Positions 25,702 to 36,023 of a stretch of 64,000 bases of DNA are shown here, in pieces (position 1 is the first letter of the stretch; every line of letters begins with the position of its first letter). Origin of the DNA: Paenibacillus sp. V4I7 (GTDB taxonomy: Bacteria > Bacillota > Bacilli > Paenibacillales > NBRC-103111); contig NZ_JAUSZD010000002.1 in the NCBI RefSeq assembly GCF_030817275.1, positions 1,860,001-1,924,000 on the forward strand. The letters run 5' to 3'. The notes under the pieces are model-generated. The model made no database searches, was not told the origin of the DNA, and was given only the letters and a program-made list of their open reading frames with translations. Position numbers and translations under genes: made by a program.

Positions 25702-27729
25702 TTGATAAACAAGAAACTTCCCAAAATTTGGTATGGCGGAGACTACAACCCAGAACAATGGGAAAAAGAGATTATGAATGAAGATTTACGGATGTTTAAT
25801 CTTTCAGGGATTGATGTTGCGACCTTAAATGTTTTTTCGTGGGCGCTCTCACAGCCTAATGAAGATACCTACGATTTTGCATGGCTGGATGAAATTATCG
25901 ACCGTCTTTATGAGAATGGAACCTATGTATGTTTAGCAACAAGTACAGGAGCTCATCCTGCATGGATGGCACGTAAATACCCAGATGTATTACGAGTTGA
26001 TTTCGAGGGGCGGAAACGAAAATTTGGAGGACGACATAATTCTTGTCCAAACAGCCCAACCTACCGAAAATATTCAGAGCGGATTGCAGAAAAGCTTGCT
26101 GAACATTACAAGGAACATCCAGCAGTACTAATCTGGCATGTTTCTAATGAATACGGAGGATATTGTTACTGTGACCATTGCGCGGACGGCTTTCGAAATT
26201 GGCTCCAAGAGCGATATACAACACTAGAAACCTTGAATAAAGCGTGGAATACAGGTTTCTGGGGTCATACCTTCTATGAATGGGAAGAGATTGTTCCACC
26301 AAATGCCCTTTCCGAAGAATGGGGAGTGGATAATACCAACTTCCAAGGAATTTCACTCGATTACCGCCGTTTTATGTCAGATAGTTTGCTAGAGTGTTAC
26401 AAGCTAGAATATAATGCCATCAAAAAACACACACCTGACCTACCCGTAACAACGAATTTAATGGGTCTTTATAAACAATTGGACTATTTCAAATGGGCTA
26501 AGCATTTAGATGTTGTCTCTTGGGATAATTATCCTTCCCTAGATACACCTATTAGTTTGACTGCGATGACCCATGACCTCATGCGCGGCTTGAAGCAAGG
26601 ACAGCCATTCATGCTTATGGAACAAACCCCAAGCCAACAAAATTGGCAGCCCTACAATTCACTCAAACGGCCTGGTGTTATGAAGCTTTGGAGCTATCAG
26701 GCTGTGGCTCATGGAGCGGATACCGTGATGTTTTTCCAGCTTCGACGATCCGTAGGTGCATGCGAAAAATATCACGGAGCTGTCATCGAGCACGTTGGCC
26801 ATGAACATACACGAGTGTTCCGCGAATGCGCGGAGTTAGGTTCTGAATTGCAAAAACTCTCCGACAGTCTACTGGACACTAGAATCAACGCTCGGATCGC
26901 CATCGTTTTCGATTGGGAGAATCGCTGGGCCATTGAGCTGTCCAGTGGCCCAACCGTTGCACTCAAATATGTGGATGAAGTCCACAAATATTATGACGCT
27001 CTATTTCAACAAAATATCCAAGCCGATCTAATAGGTACAGACACAGATCTATCAGACTATGATATCGTTATTGCGCCTGTACTTTACATGGTGAAGGAAG
27101 GCTACGCGAAGCGGGTGGAGGACTTCGTCCGTTCAGGAGGAACCTTTCTGACGACATTCTTTAGCGGAATAGTAAATGAGAACGATATCGTCTCACTTGG
27201 CGGTTACCCCGGTGAATTGCGCGAGGTGCTCGGAATATGGGCAGAAGAAATCGATGCGCTTTTCCCTGATCAAAGCAACCAAATCGTGCTAAATGAACAA
27301 TGGGGAGCACTCAGCGGTGAGTACCAATGTGGACTTCTATGTGACTTAATCCATTCAGAAGGAGCCGAGATAAAAGCGGTCTATGGCAGCGATTTCTATC
27401 AGGGAATGCCAGCATTAACCGTAAATAAATTCGGGGCAGGTCAAGCTTGGTATGTAGCCACTAGTCCTGAGCCATCCTTTTTGCAGGGGTTTCTAGCTAA
27501 TTTATGCAAAGAAAAAGGAATAACAGCACCTATCCCCCCAGTTTCTGGTGTTGAGATTTCACAAAGAACCAATGAGAGTGAAACATACCTGTTTATCCTG
27601 AATCACAATGATCAACCCGTTAACGTAGATTTAGGAACCGTAAAGGGAATGGATTTAATAGCAGGTCAACCAGTAACCAATACCGCTACACTTTCTGCAA
27701 AAGGTGTTCTTATTCTTTCAATATATTGA
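25702..27729 (+). CDS. Beta-galactosidase, glycoside hydrolase family 42
   Basis: A 675-residue GH42 enzyme, probably cytosolic. A TIM barrel (about 1-390) starts IWYGGDYNPEQW. The acid/base is Glu150 in WHVSNEYGG and the nucleophile Glu307 in LMEQTPS. Four cysteines (one in SCPNS and three in CYCDHC) form the zinc cluster typical of the family. A trimerisation domain and a small C-terminal beta domain follow. The start is TTG, placed 7 bp after AGAGGTG. It hydrolyses beta-galactosides such as galactan oligomers. No transporter is adjacent. The divergent AraC gene is the likely regulator. Confidence 0.93.
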   Translation: MINKKLPKIWYGGDYNPEQWEKEIMNEDLRMFNLSGIDVATLNVFSWALSQPNEDTYDFAWLDEIIDRLYENGTYVCLATSTGAHPAWMARKYPDVLRVDFEGRKRKFGGRHNSCPNSPTYRKYSERIAEKLAEHYKEHPAVLIWHVSNEYGGYCYCDHCADGFRNWLQERYTTLETLNKAWNTGFWGHTFYEWEEIVPPNALSEEWGVDNTNFQGISLDYRRFMSDSLLECYKLEYNAIKKHTPDLPVTTNLMGLYKQLDYFKWAKHLDVVSWDNYPSLDTPISLTAMTHDLMRGLKQGQPFMLMEQTPSQQNWQPYNSLKRPGVMKLWSYQAVAHGADTVMFFQLRRSVGACEKYHGAVIEHVGHEHTRVFRECAELGSELQKLSDSLLDTRINARIAIVFDWENRWAIELSSGPTVALKYVDEVHKYYDALFQQNIQADLIGTDTDLSDYDIVIAPVLYMVKEGYAKRVEDFVRSGGTFLTTFFSGIVNENDIVSLGGYPGELREVLGIWAEEIDALFPDQSNQIVLNEQWGALSGEYQCGLLCDLIHSEGAEIKAVYGSDFYQGMPALTVNKFGAGQAWYVATSPEPSFLQGFLANLCKEKGITAPIPPVSGVEISQRTNESETYLFILNHNDQPVNVDLGTVKGMDLIAGQPVTNTATLSAKGVLILSIY

Positions 27730-27752
27730 TCATATGCTTATATAAGTTTTCG

Positions 27753-27788
27753 GAAAATAACCTCCGTCTCATGACAGAGGTTATTTTC
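27753..27788 (+). terminator. Terminator of the beta-galactosidase gene
   Basis: GAAAATAACCTC and GAGGTTATTTTC form a perfect 12-bp stem with a 12-base loop; the 3' side is T-rich. Confidence 0.85.
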
Positions 27789-27976
27789 ATTTATGTAAAA
27801 ATTCAAATATTGCAGTAAAACGCAACATCGATCTCGTCATGAACGTGATCAATACTATTAAAATCGTCTTGAAATGGTAAATCAACAAATTTTTATTATA
27901 TTTTGATAGTAGTTATGACACTTTCAGTTACCGTGAGGAAAAGTCAGTCCCAGACTACTTGTCAACAAAACGTATA

Positions 27977-27993
27977 TTCTGTGGTATCTACAA
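27977..27993 (-). repeat. Inverted copy of TTGTAGATACCACAGAA
   Basis: This 17-bp sequence is identical, on the minus strand, to the copy at 8329-8345, some 19.6 kb away. Both lie in intergenic DNA. Confidence 0.7.
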
Positions 27994-28030
27994 TGAGTGA
28001 AAACGAGGAAACTTTAAATTAACTAGAAGT

Positions 28031-28161
28031 CAACAGCCAACAGCCAACAGCCAACAGCCAACAGCCAACAGCCAACAGCCAACAGCCAACAGCCAACAGC
28101 CAACAGCCAACAGCCAACAGCCAACACCTAACACCCAATACCCAATACCCAATACCCAATA
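28031..28161 (+). repeat. Heptanucleotide tandem repeat (CAACAGC)13 with variant tail
   Basis: Thirteen perfect 7-bp units (CAACAGC) run from 28031 to 28121. Then come changed units (CAACACC, TAACACC) and four units of CCCAATA (28134-28161), dying out in AACAACTAATAACC. The 7-bp period is kept through the change of unit. There is no gene across it and no spacer structure, so it is not a CRISPR array. Confidence 0.95.
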
Positions 28162-28567
28162 CTAAACAACTAATAACCAATAATAACTGCTAACAATTGC
28201 TGACTACAAATTCAAATTTAAAGTAATTCCACCTATCTGAAATATTTGATGTTGCCTAGGAAAGAAAATCCACGAGACTTACCAAACAACTGCCACCGAA
28301 GAGCTTTCATACTAAACAGAATTAAACCAACAAGAACTAATCGAACCAAGTAAGATTGTCAAAAACTCCAACAAATATTAAATTCGTTTCAAGTTAATTT
28401 ATGAAATATTTCTAATTTTGAAAATGTGTTTAAATGGCATTTTTGTATATAACTCAGAATTTCATTTCTACTAAATATATAAGCTAACTCATATAGCTTG
28501 AAAACACGAGTGTGTAGATATAACAAAATTCCTCACTTTATAATGAGAGTTCTTTTAATAAAAACAC

Positions 28568-28596
28568 TTCACATGGGAACGTTTGTTTGGTATAAT
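28568..28596 (+). promoter_or_regulatory. Sigma-A promoter of the zinc-ribbon gene
   Basis: TTCACA at 28568 and a perfect TATAAT at 28591 are separated by 17 bp, 42 bp before the start codon. Confidence 0.65.
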
Positions 28597-28637
28597 GTTA
28601 ATGAGAACAAGTGTTTGAAAATGAAGAGGGTGAGGAT

Positions 28638-29327
28638 ATGGAACTACAATTTACCGATGTGCAATCTCATACGTTTCTTACAGAAGAAGAATGTGAGAAT
28701 TTCTTAATGAAGATACGCTGGTCTAATGGGTTTTGTTGTCCTCGCTGTGATTATCATGAAGCTTTTAACATTCACGCACGAAGATTATTAGAGTGCAAGG
28801 AATGCAGAATGCAGGTCTCCATAACTGCTGGGACGATTATGCATAAATCTAAGCTTTCATTACTTCATTGGTTCCGTGCCATCCAACTGTTATTGCAAGA
28901 AGGCAAAGAGTATACTGCGAGTTCTTTATCACATATCCTTGAAATTAATTATAGAAGTGCTCAATTGATGCTTCAGAAAATTCATTATGCAAATTTGATT
29001 AAGGAAAATAGGCTTAATTTGTTTCAGAAATTAAGAAAGCCAGCCTCTGATGCTCCAATATATAATGATCAGGAATATTATGAAGAAACGCCTCAAACCG
29101 ATTTAAACCAAAACTTCCCTAACGAGTTGAATTTGCGCTCATACTTAGAATCCAAAATAAATAGACTCAATTCCAAATTGAGGATACGGAGTATTTTGCC
29201 TAAAGATCACCAAGGATATTTGCATAATAAGAATAGATCGGGGTTTACGTTTATTAATTGGATCAAGACGTTTATTTCTGTCTATTTATATCCTACTTTT
29301 CTTAAATGTTTTCAACTCTCTGCTTAG
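28638..29327 (+). CDS. IS1595-transposase-like zinc-ribbon protein lacking the catalytic domain
   Basis: A 229-residue protein. Residues 14-95 match the N-terminus of IS1595-type transposases: [16 protein letters not shown], a zinc ribbon with CCPRC and CKEC pairs, then [10 protein letters not shown] helix-turn-helix-like part follows ([20 protein letters not shown]). The DDE nuclease domain that should come next is absent. The last 110 residues are instead unrecognised, charged, and end in a short hydrophobic stretch. No terminal inverted repeats or target duplications were seen. GAGGGTGAGG supports the ATG chosen. It may be a domesticated DNA-binding regulator or a decayed transposase. Confidence 0.72.
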   Translation: MELQFTDVQSHTFLTEEECENFLMKIRWSNGFCCPRCDYHEAFNIHARRLLECKECRMQVSITAGTIMHKSKLSLLHWFRAIQLLLQEGKEYTASSLSHILEINYRSAQLMLQKIHYANLIKENRLNLFQKLRKPASDAPIYNDQEYYEETPQTDLNQNFPNELNLRSYLESKINRLNSKLRIRSILPKDHQGYLHNKNRSGFTFINWIKTFISVYLYPTFLKCFQLSA

Positions 29328-29419
29328 CAATAAGGCTTGAATTGACTCTGTCCTTTTTTTCAGGCATGATGGATGAGCAGCATGTTTTGAAAAACAATGG
29401 AGTAGGGGGAGAGGCTCGG

Positions 29420-29668
29420 TTGAAAAAGACGTTACAGGTGCCTATTCATTTCTACCGGAAGTTTATTTCTCCGTTGAAACCGCCTACTTGCCGATTCTAT
29501 CCCACTTGTTCGCAATATGCATTAGAAGCAATTGAAGTTCACGGTGCGTTGAAGGGATCATGGTTGTCGGTGAAACGAATTTGTAAATGCCATCCTTTTC
29601 ATCCGGGTGGTATTGATCATGTACCGGCACGAGTGGAAAATTTATCTCATAATGATCAGTCTGCTTGA
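29420..29668 (+). CDS. yidD: Membrane protein insertion efficiency factor YidD
   Basis: An 82-residue member of the YidD family, which helps YidC insert inner-membrane proteins. The family core is complete: [33 protein letters not shown], and [13 protein letters not shown]. An amphipathic N-terminal helix would bind the membrane. The start is TTG, preceded by GGGGGAGAGG; a longer frame upstream lacks similarity to the family. It stands apart from rpmH-rnpA-yidC, where yidD is often found. Its stop codon overlaps the -35 box of the metG promoter. Confidence 0.92.
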   Translation: MKKTLQVPIHFYRKFISPLKPPTCRFYPTCSQYALEAIEVHGALKGSWLSVKRICKCHPFHPGGIDHVPARVENLSHNDQSA

Positions 29669-29694
29669 CAGGCAGCTCATTTTTTCGATATATT
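29665..29694 (+). promoter_or_regulatory. Promoter of the metG T-box transcript
   Basis: TTGACA (29665-29670) overlaps the yidD stop codon. After 18 bp comes TATATT (29689-29694). Confidence 0.65.
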
Positions 29695-29700
29695 TGCCTT

Positions 29701-30003
29701 AAGTTGTATATATGGTTTCGATGAACGGATAAGTACAGACGGATGCCTATAAACAGAGAGCCGGGTTAGGTGAAAGCCGGTATAGGAGTAAGTTTGGAAT
29801 ATGGTCCCGGAGAATAGGCTTTCGAGCTGCCCAGATTTCATTTGTGAAGCAAATGGCAAAATGGGAGTAAGCTGGCCTCGTGTCCCAGCGTTAATGGGCA
29901 AGTCGTAATCGACTTACTGAGCCCCGAGCTTGTGAAAGGCGGGGGAACCTGGGTGGTACCGCGTGAGTTCAACTCTCGTCCCAAGATGGATGAGGGTTTT
30001 TTG
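29701..30003 (+). promoter_or_regulatory. T-box leader (tRNA-Met) of metG with terminator
   Basis: Stem I is closed by GCCTAT (29745) and ATAGGC (29813). The specifier ATG lies at 29801-29803, within GGAATATGGTCC. The T-box proper, TGGGTGGTACCGCG, is at 29950-29963, with the TGGT bulge that fits an A discriminator before CCA. The terminator ACTCTCGTCC...GGATGAGGGT plus TTTTTT is at 29972-30003. Uncharged tRNA-Met should favour the antiterminator and switch metG on. Confidence 0.93.
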
Positions 30004-30023
30004 TGTTTTCTACTATTTGCTAG

Positions 30024-32033
<2,010 letters not shown>

Positions 32034-32049
32034 TAGGAACTCAACGAAT

Positions 32050-32087
32050 AAACACCTCATCCCTTATTTTTCAGGGGTGGGGTGTTT
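32050..32087 (+). terminator. Terminator of metG
   Basis: AAACACCTCATCCC pairs with GGGGTGGGGTGTTT around an AT-rich loop, followed by GTGTT. Confidence 0.8.
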
Positions 32088-32154
32088 GTGTTAGTATGGG
32101 TGTTTTTAATGTGAGTGGGGCATGATAAAGGAAACTAACCACGGAGTGAGGCAT

Positions 32155-32547
32155 ATGAGCATTCGGTTTCTTGTGAAATTAATAGGTATAACAGGGATGG
32201 TCATTCTTGTATCGGCTTGTACGATTTTCGGTGGCGACTCGGATAATAAGAAGGATGATGCCAAAAAGGATCAATCGAAATCTAAAACACAGAGTACAAA
32301 GGGGAAAGAAAGTATTATTGATCAAGAGTTGAAAAAGCAATACGAGATGTATAATGAGATTATTCAATATAAGATTGATCAGGATAAAAAGCTTATTAAA
32401 CAATCAGAAGAACGTTATAAAAAGTTAAAAGAGGAAAGTGAAAAACCATCCGATTCAAAGGAAAGTGAAGATAAAAGTAAAAAGGATTCAGGTGGGTCAG
32501 AGGCAGGTAATTCGAAATCAGAAGGTGGTGGAGGTCAATCTAAATAA
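32155..32547 (+). CDS. Small charged lipoprotein of unknown function
   Basis: A 130-residue predicted lipoprotein. The signal peptide (MSIRFLVKLIGITGMVILVS) ends in a VSAC lipobox, so the mature protein should be attached to the outer face of the membrane. The rest is almost wholly Lys, Glu, Asp, Ser and Gln, with a probable coiled coil (KKQYEMYNEIIQYKIDQDKK onward) and a Gly/Ser-rich tail. GGAGTGAGG lies before the ATG; an in-frame upstream ATG lacks it. No function can be assigned. Confidence 0.75.
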   Translation: MSIRFLVKLIGITGMVILVSACTIFGGDSDNKKDDAKKDQSKSKTQSTKGKESIIDQELKKQYEMYNEIIQYKIDQDKKLIKQSEERYKKLKEESEKPSDSKESEDKSKKDSGGSEAGNSKSEGGGGQSK

Positions 32548-32578
32548 CCACCACGAAACCAATAACTTACTATAGATG

Positions 32579-32612
32579 GGGCCATGCTGTGAACTCGACA
32601 GCTGGCTTTTTT
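32579..32612 (+). terminator. Terminator after the lipoprotein gene
   Basis: GGCCATGCTGT pairs with ACAGCTGGC (one bulge) and is followed by TTTTTT. Confidence 0.85.
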
Positions 32613-32632
32613 GGTTTTTACTCTTCGATGTA

Positions 32633-32661
32633 TTGACTTCAATTAAGGGGACTCGTATAAT
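32633..32661 (+). promoter_or_regulatory. Promoter of the znuACB operon
   Basis: TTGACT at 32633 and a perfect TATAAT at 32656, 17 bp apart. Confidence 0.75.
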
Positions 32662-32669
32662 CAATTCGT

Positions 32670-32690
32670 TAATAAAAATTATTACGATTT
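32670..32690 (+). promoter_or_regulatory. Candidate Zur operator
   Basis: The right half ATTATTACGATTT matches the known Bacillus Zur box half-site, and TCGTTAATA just to the left gives an imperfect inverted repeat. It sits just downstream of the -10 box, where a repressor would block transcription. Confidence 0.55.
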
Positions 32691-32708
32691 AGAAATGGGT
32701 GGTTAATT

Positions 32709-33632
32709 ATGATGGTAAGAAATAAGAGAGTTCTTTACATAGTCTTGTTGGCTATTTTAACTGTTGTCATGGCTGGTTGTGGAAGTACGGCTAGTTCGAA
32801 AGCTAAGATGGTCCAAGGCAAAGTCAATGTGGTGACCAGTTTTTATCCCCTTTATGAATTTACCCGCAATATTGGCGGGGAGTATGTGAATGCGATCAAT
32901 TTGGTCCCAGCTGGCGTAGAACCGCATGATTGGTCGCCAAAGAGCAGAGATATCAAAAATATGACCCAAGCCCAGATTTTTGTGTATCAAGGAGCAGGAT
33001 TTGAAGGTTGGGTAGAGGACTTCCTCGGTAGTTTGTCAGCAGACTCGACTTTAAAGGTAGTTGAGGCTAGTAAAGGGGCAGATTTAATAAAAACGACGGA
33101 AAATAAAGAGGAATTTGACCCTCATGCTTGGTTAAGCCCGTTAAACGCTATGAAAATGGCTAATAATATTAAAATAGCTCTGATTGAAGCGGATCCTGCA
33201 CACAAGGATGTTTTTGAGCAGAATTATACGAAATATGCAGCGAAATTGACCGATCTGGATGCGCGATACAAAAAGGAAATTGCTCGAACTTCGAAGAGAG
33301 AGATTGCGGTTTCTCATCAAGCTTTTGCTTATTTATGTAGGGATTATGGTTTGACACAAATGTCCATAATGGGATTATCACCGGATGCGGAGCCGACTGC
33401 TCAGGATTTGAAAAAAATGAATGAGTTTTTGAAAGAGCATGGTTTGAAATATATTTTCTTTGAAGAACTGGTATCAGATAAATTAGCCAAAACGTTAGCG
33501 AAAGATGCTAAAGTGGACACAATGGTACTTAACCCGATTGAGGGATTAACGGATGAACAAATGAAAGCAGGCAAAGATTATATCTCGGTCATGGACGAAA
33601 ATTTGAAAAACCTAGTAATTGCCTTACAATAA
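32709..33632 (+). CDS. znuA: Zinc ABC transporter substrate-binding lipoprotein
   Basis: A 307-residue cluster A-I binding protein. The signal peptide ends in the lipobox MAGC. Metal-ligand histidines are seen in VEPHDWSP, DPHAWLSP and VSHQAFAYL, and an acidic ligand is expected near the C-terminus. The GLSPDAEPTAQDL segment is like Bacillus subtilis ZnuA (YcdH). It captures Zn(II) outside the membrane for ZnuB. Manganese-binding relatives share the fold, but these motifs favour zinc. A GGGTGG site precedes the ATG. It is first in znuA-znuC-znuB-ccdA, with a candidate Zur site upstream. Confidence 0.9.
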   Translation: MMVRNKRVLYIVLLAILTVVMAGCGSTASSKAKMVQGKVNVVTSFYPLYEFTRNIGGEYVNAINLVPAGVEPHDWSPKSRDIKNMTQAQIFVYQGAGFEGWVEDFLGSLSADSTLKVVEASKGADLIKTTENKEEFDPHAWLSPLNAMKMANNIKIALIEADPAHKDVFEQNYTKYAAKLTDLDARYKKEIARTSKREIAVSHQAFAYLCRDYGLTQMSIMGLSPDAEPTAQDLKKMNEFLKEHGLKYIFFEELVSDKLAKTLAKDAKVDTMVLNPIEGLTDEQMKAGKDYISVMDENLKNLVIALQ

Positions 33633-33674
33633 GGTAAGAGTAGTTCCATTCTTAATTGAGTCAGGAGTAAGAAG

Positions 33675-34454
33675 ATGGAGAATAACAGTAAAAACTTTTG
33701 CCATCGGAGCATAGTATCTATTGATAACCTTTCATTCTCCTATGATAATAAGAAAGTGATAGAGAAGCTTCATTTTGATGTTCTTGAACGTGATTTTGTG
33801 GGTGTCATTGGTTCCAATGGTGCAGGGAAAACCACACTGCTTAAAATGCTTGTCGGTCTGTTAAAACCAACAGTTGGGGAGATCAGGCTGTTTGATCGCC
33901 CGCTGAGCCAATTCAAAGATTGGGAACGTATCGGTTATGTTCCTCAAAAAAATGCGTTCAACCCCTTATTCCCAGCTACAGTCAGGGAAATTGTTTTATC
34001 TGGCATGTATAGCAAGAAGCGGGTCTATCGCCGGTTGACCAAAGCCGACCTTCAGAAGGCCGAAGACGCGATGCTTGCTATGCGCATCGAGGATTTGGCT
34101 GACCGGCGCATCGGTCAGCTTTCAGGCGGACAGCAGCAGCGTGCTTTCCTCGCACGCGCGATCGTAAACAACCCTGAGCTGCTCATTCTCGATGAGCCGA
34201 CGGTTGGCATTGATGCTGAAACGCAGGTCGGATTTTTTCGAATGATCCGCCATATGCACCAGCATCATCATATGACCTTCATTATGGTATCCCATGATAT
34301 GGACATGATGCAGTCATATCTAGGTACAGAGCCGCAGAAAGTAAGTGGCGGCATCAAGTTTTATGTAAAGCATACCCATGATCCGGAGGATTGCCGTGAG
34401 ACGAATTTGACACACTCAATCGGCCAGATTCGTGAGATGATCGGAGTTCAATAA
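33675..34454 (+). CDS. znuC: Zinc ABC transporter ATP-binding protein
   Basis: A 259-residue ABC ATPase that powers zinc import. It contains Walker A GSNGAGKTT (about residues 51-59), Q-loop VPQKNAF, signature LSGGQQQR, Walker B LLILDEPT and the switch His in MVSHD. It lies 42 bp after znuA and 53 bp before znuB. Confidence 0.92.
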   Translation: MENNSKNFCHRSIVSIDNLSFSYDNKKVIEKLHFDVLERDFVGVIGSNGAGKTTLLKMLVGLLKPTVGEIRLFDRPLSQFKDWERIGYVPQKNAFNPLFPATVREIVLSGMYSKKRVYRRLTKADLQKAEDAMLAMRIEDLADRRIGQLSGGQQQRAFLARAIVNNPELLILDEPTVGIDAETQVGFFRMIRHMHQHHHMTFIMVSHDMDMMQSYLGTEPQKVSGGIKFYVKHTHDPEDCRETNLTHSIGQIREMIGVQ

Positions 34455-34507
34455 AGAGGAGAGACTTTGTTCTCTGAGCAAAGATCCCTATATTAGGAGC
34501 GGGCATT

Positions 34508-35308
34508 TTGGACATATTTACGGAATACTTTTTTCAACGTGCATTAATTGGTGGCATTCTGATTGGGCTTGCAGCGCCTTTAATGGGCGTTTTTCTTGTC
34601 CTTCGAAGGTTGTCAATGATTGGGGATACACTTGCGCATGTTTCAATTGCAGGTGTTGCTCTTGGTTTTCTCATTAACGTGTACCCTTTGGGTGTTGGCC
34701 TCGTGTTCGCTTTGCTTGCATCGTTTGCCATTGAACGTTTGCGCAAAGCCTACAAGACTTACGCTGAGCTTTCCATAGCCATTATTATGTCAGGCGGGGT
34801 TGCACTGGCGACTCTCCTTTTTACCATTGGCAAAGGCTTTAATATGAACGTCATGAGTTATTTGTTCGGCAGTATTTACACATTGGATTCAACCGATTTA
34901 TGGGTTGTTTTTGGTGTTTGTGTACTCGTTGTTGGCGTAATTGCGGCCCATTTCAAAGAGTTCTTTCTTATGTTCTTTGATGAAGATGCAGCGAGTGTAA
35001 GTGGACTTCCGCTTAAATATTATAATATGATGATTACAATGCTAACCGCTCTTGTGATCTCAGTCGCTATCAAAATTGTCGGCGCACTGCTAGTTTCCTC
35101 GTTATTAACGATACCGGTAGCGTGCAGTTTATTAATCGCTCGGAGCTTTAAGCACTCGGTCTTTTTAGCGATACTATTTTCTGAAATTGCTGTTGTTATT
35201 GGACTTGTCGTTGCGGGTGTATGGGATCTTGCTCCGGGTGGGACGGTTGTACTTACTCTCATAGCTATACTGATCGGGATCATTTTGAAAAGAGGATTGA
35301 GGATTTAA
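34508..35308 (+). CDS. znuB: Zinc ABC transporter permease
   Basis: A 266-residue permease of the ABC-3 family with about eight membrane segments and the typical GILIGLAAPLMGVFLVLRR and SGGVALATLLF regions. It forms the channel for the zinc delivered by ZnuA. Translation starts at TTG, with AGGAGCGGG in front. The stop is one base before the ccdA ATG, so the two are coupled. Confidence 0.92.
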   Translation: MDIFTEYFFQRALIGGILIGLAAPLMGVFLVLRRLSMIGDTLAHVSIAGVALGFLINVYPLGVGLVFALLASFAIERLRKAYKTYAELSIAIIMSGGVALATLLFTIGKGFNMNVMSYLFGSIYTLDSTDLWVVFGVCVLVVGVIAAHFKEFFLMFFDEDAASVSGLPLKYYNMMITMLTALVISVAIKIVGALLVSSLLTIPVACSLLIARSFKHSVFLAILFSEIAVVIGLVVAGVWDLAPGGTVVLTLIAILIGIILKRGLRI

Positions 35309-35309
35309 T

Positions 35310-36023
35310 ATGGATTCTGTAAATTTGTGGATTGCTTTATGGGCGGGAATTGCTTCCTTTATCTCACCTTGTTGTTTGCCTTTATATCCTTCTTACTTAT
35401 CGTACATAACGGGAATTTCAGTTAGTGAATTGAAATCAGGGGAATCTTCTTCCGCAGTTCGGCGTCAAACGATGCTTCATACATTAAGTTTTATCGTTGG
35501 GTTTTCGATCATTTTTTATGCGTTAGGCTTAACAGCGGGTTTCCTAGGCAATTTTTTTATTGATTATCGTGATTTGCTACGACAAATAGCCGCATTATTA
35601 ATTTTCATCATGGGATTGTTCCTGCTTGGCATTTTCCAACCTCAATGGTTAATGAAGGAACGTAAATTACAAATCAAATTTCGTCCTGCCGGTTATATTG
35701 GTTCTGTTCTTGTTGGAATGGGGTTTGCAGCAGGGTGGTCCCCTTGTGTTGGACCGATTCTGTCCGCCATCCTTGCGCTGGCTACAACCGAACCTGGTAC
35801 ATGGTTTCAATTAACGACCGCCTATTCCCTAGGCTTTGCGATTCCGTTTTTTGTACTATCTTTTTTTATTGGATCTACGAAATGGATACTGCGCTATTCA
35901 AACCTGATCATGAAAATAGGAGGGGGCTTGATGATCGTCATTGCGGTTTTGCTCTATACAGGCAAAATGACGCAAATCACGCTTTGGTTAAACTCCATAA
36001 CCCCCGATTGGTTAAAGTTTTAG
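35310..36023 (+). CDS. ccdA: CcdA-type thiol-disulfide transporter
   Basis: A 237-residue membrane protein of the DsbD/CcdA family with six membrane segments. The redox cysteines are in ISPCCLPLYPSYL (near residue 21) and GWSPCVGP. It carries reducing equivalents from thioredoxin across the membrane for cytochrome c maturation or spore thiol proteins. The first site has CC next to Pro. It is tightly coupled to znuB and converges with splB at the next base. Confidence 0.9.
   Translation: MDSVNLWIALWAGIASFISPCCLPLYPSYLSYITGISVSELKSGESSSAVRRQTMLHTLSFIVGFSIIFYALGLTAGFLGNFFIDYRDLLRQIAALLIFIMGLFLLGIFQPQWLMKERKLQIKFRPAGYIGSVLVGMGFAAGWSPCVGPILSAILALATTEPGTWFQLTTAYSLGFAIPFFVLSFFIGSTKWILRYSNLIMKIGGGLMIVIAVLLYTGKMTQITLWLNSITPDWLKF

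Larger units (their letters stand above)
27789..28637. other. Gene-free, AT-rich stretch with repeats
   Basis: No convincing gene was found in these 850 bp. The stretch holds one inverted copy of the 17-bp TTGTAGATACCACAGAA motif (27977), a heptanucleotide tandem array (28031-28161), about 340 bp of AT-rich sequence without recognisable features, and the promoter and leader of the zinc-ribbon gene from 28568. Confidence 0.6.

Noticed and set aside
28031-28161. CRISPR array
   Set aside because: Units are 7 bp, directly abutting, without spacers, and no cas genes are present.
28498-28707. 69-residue frame overlapping the zinc-ribbon gene
   Set aside because: It contains the promoter and start of the real gene in another frame and has no ribosome site.
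28638-29327. Complete IS1595 insertion sequence
   Set aside because: No DDE domain, terminal inverted repeats or target duplication could be found.
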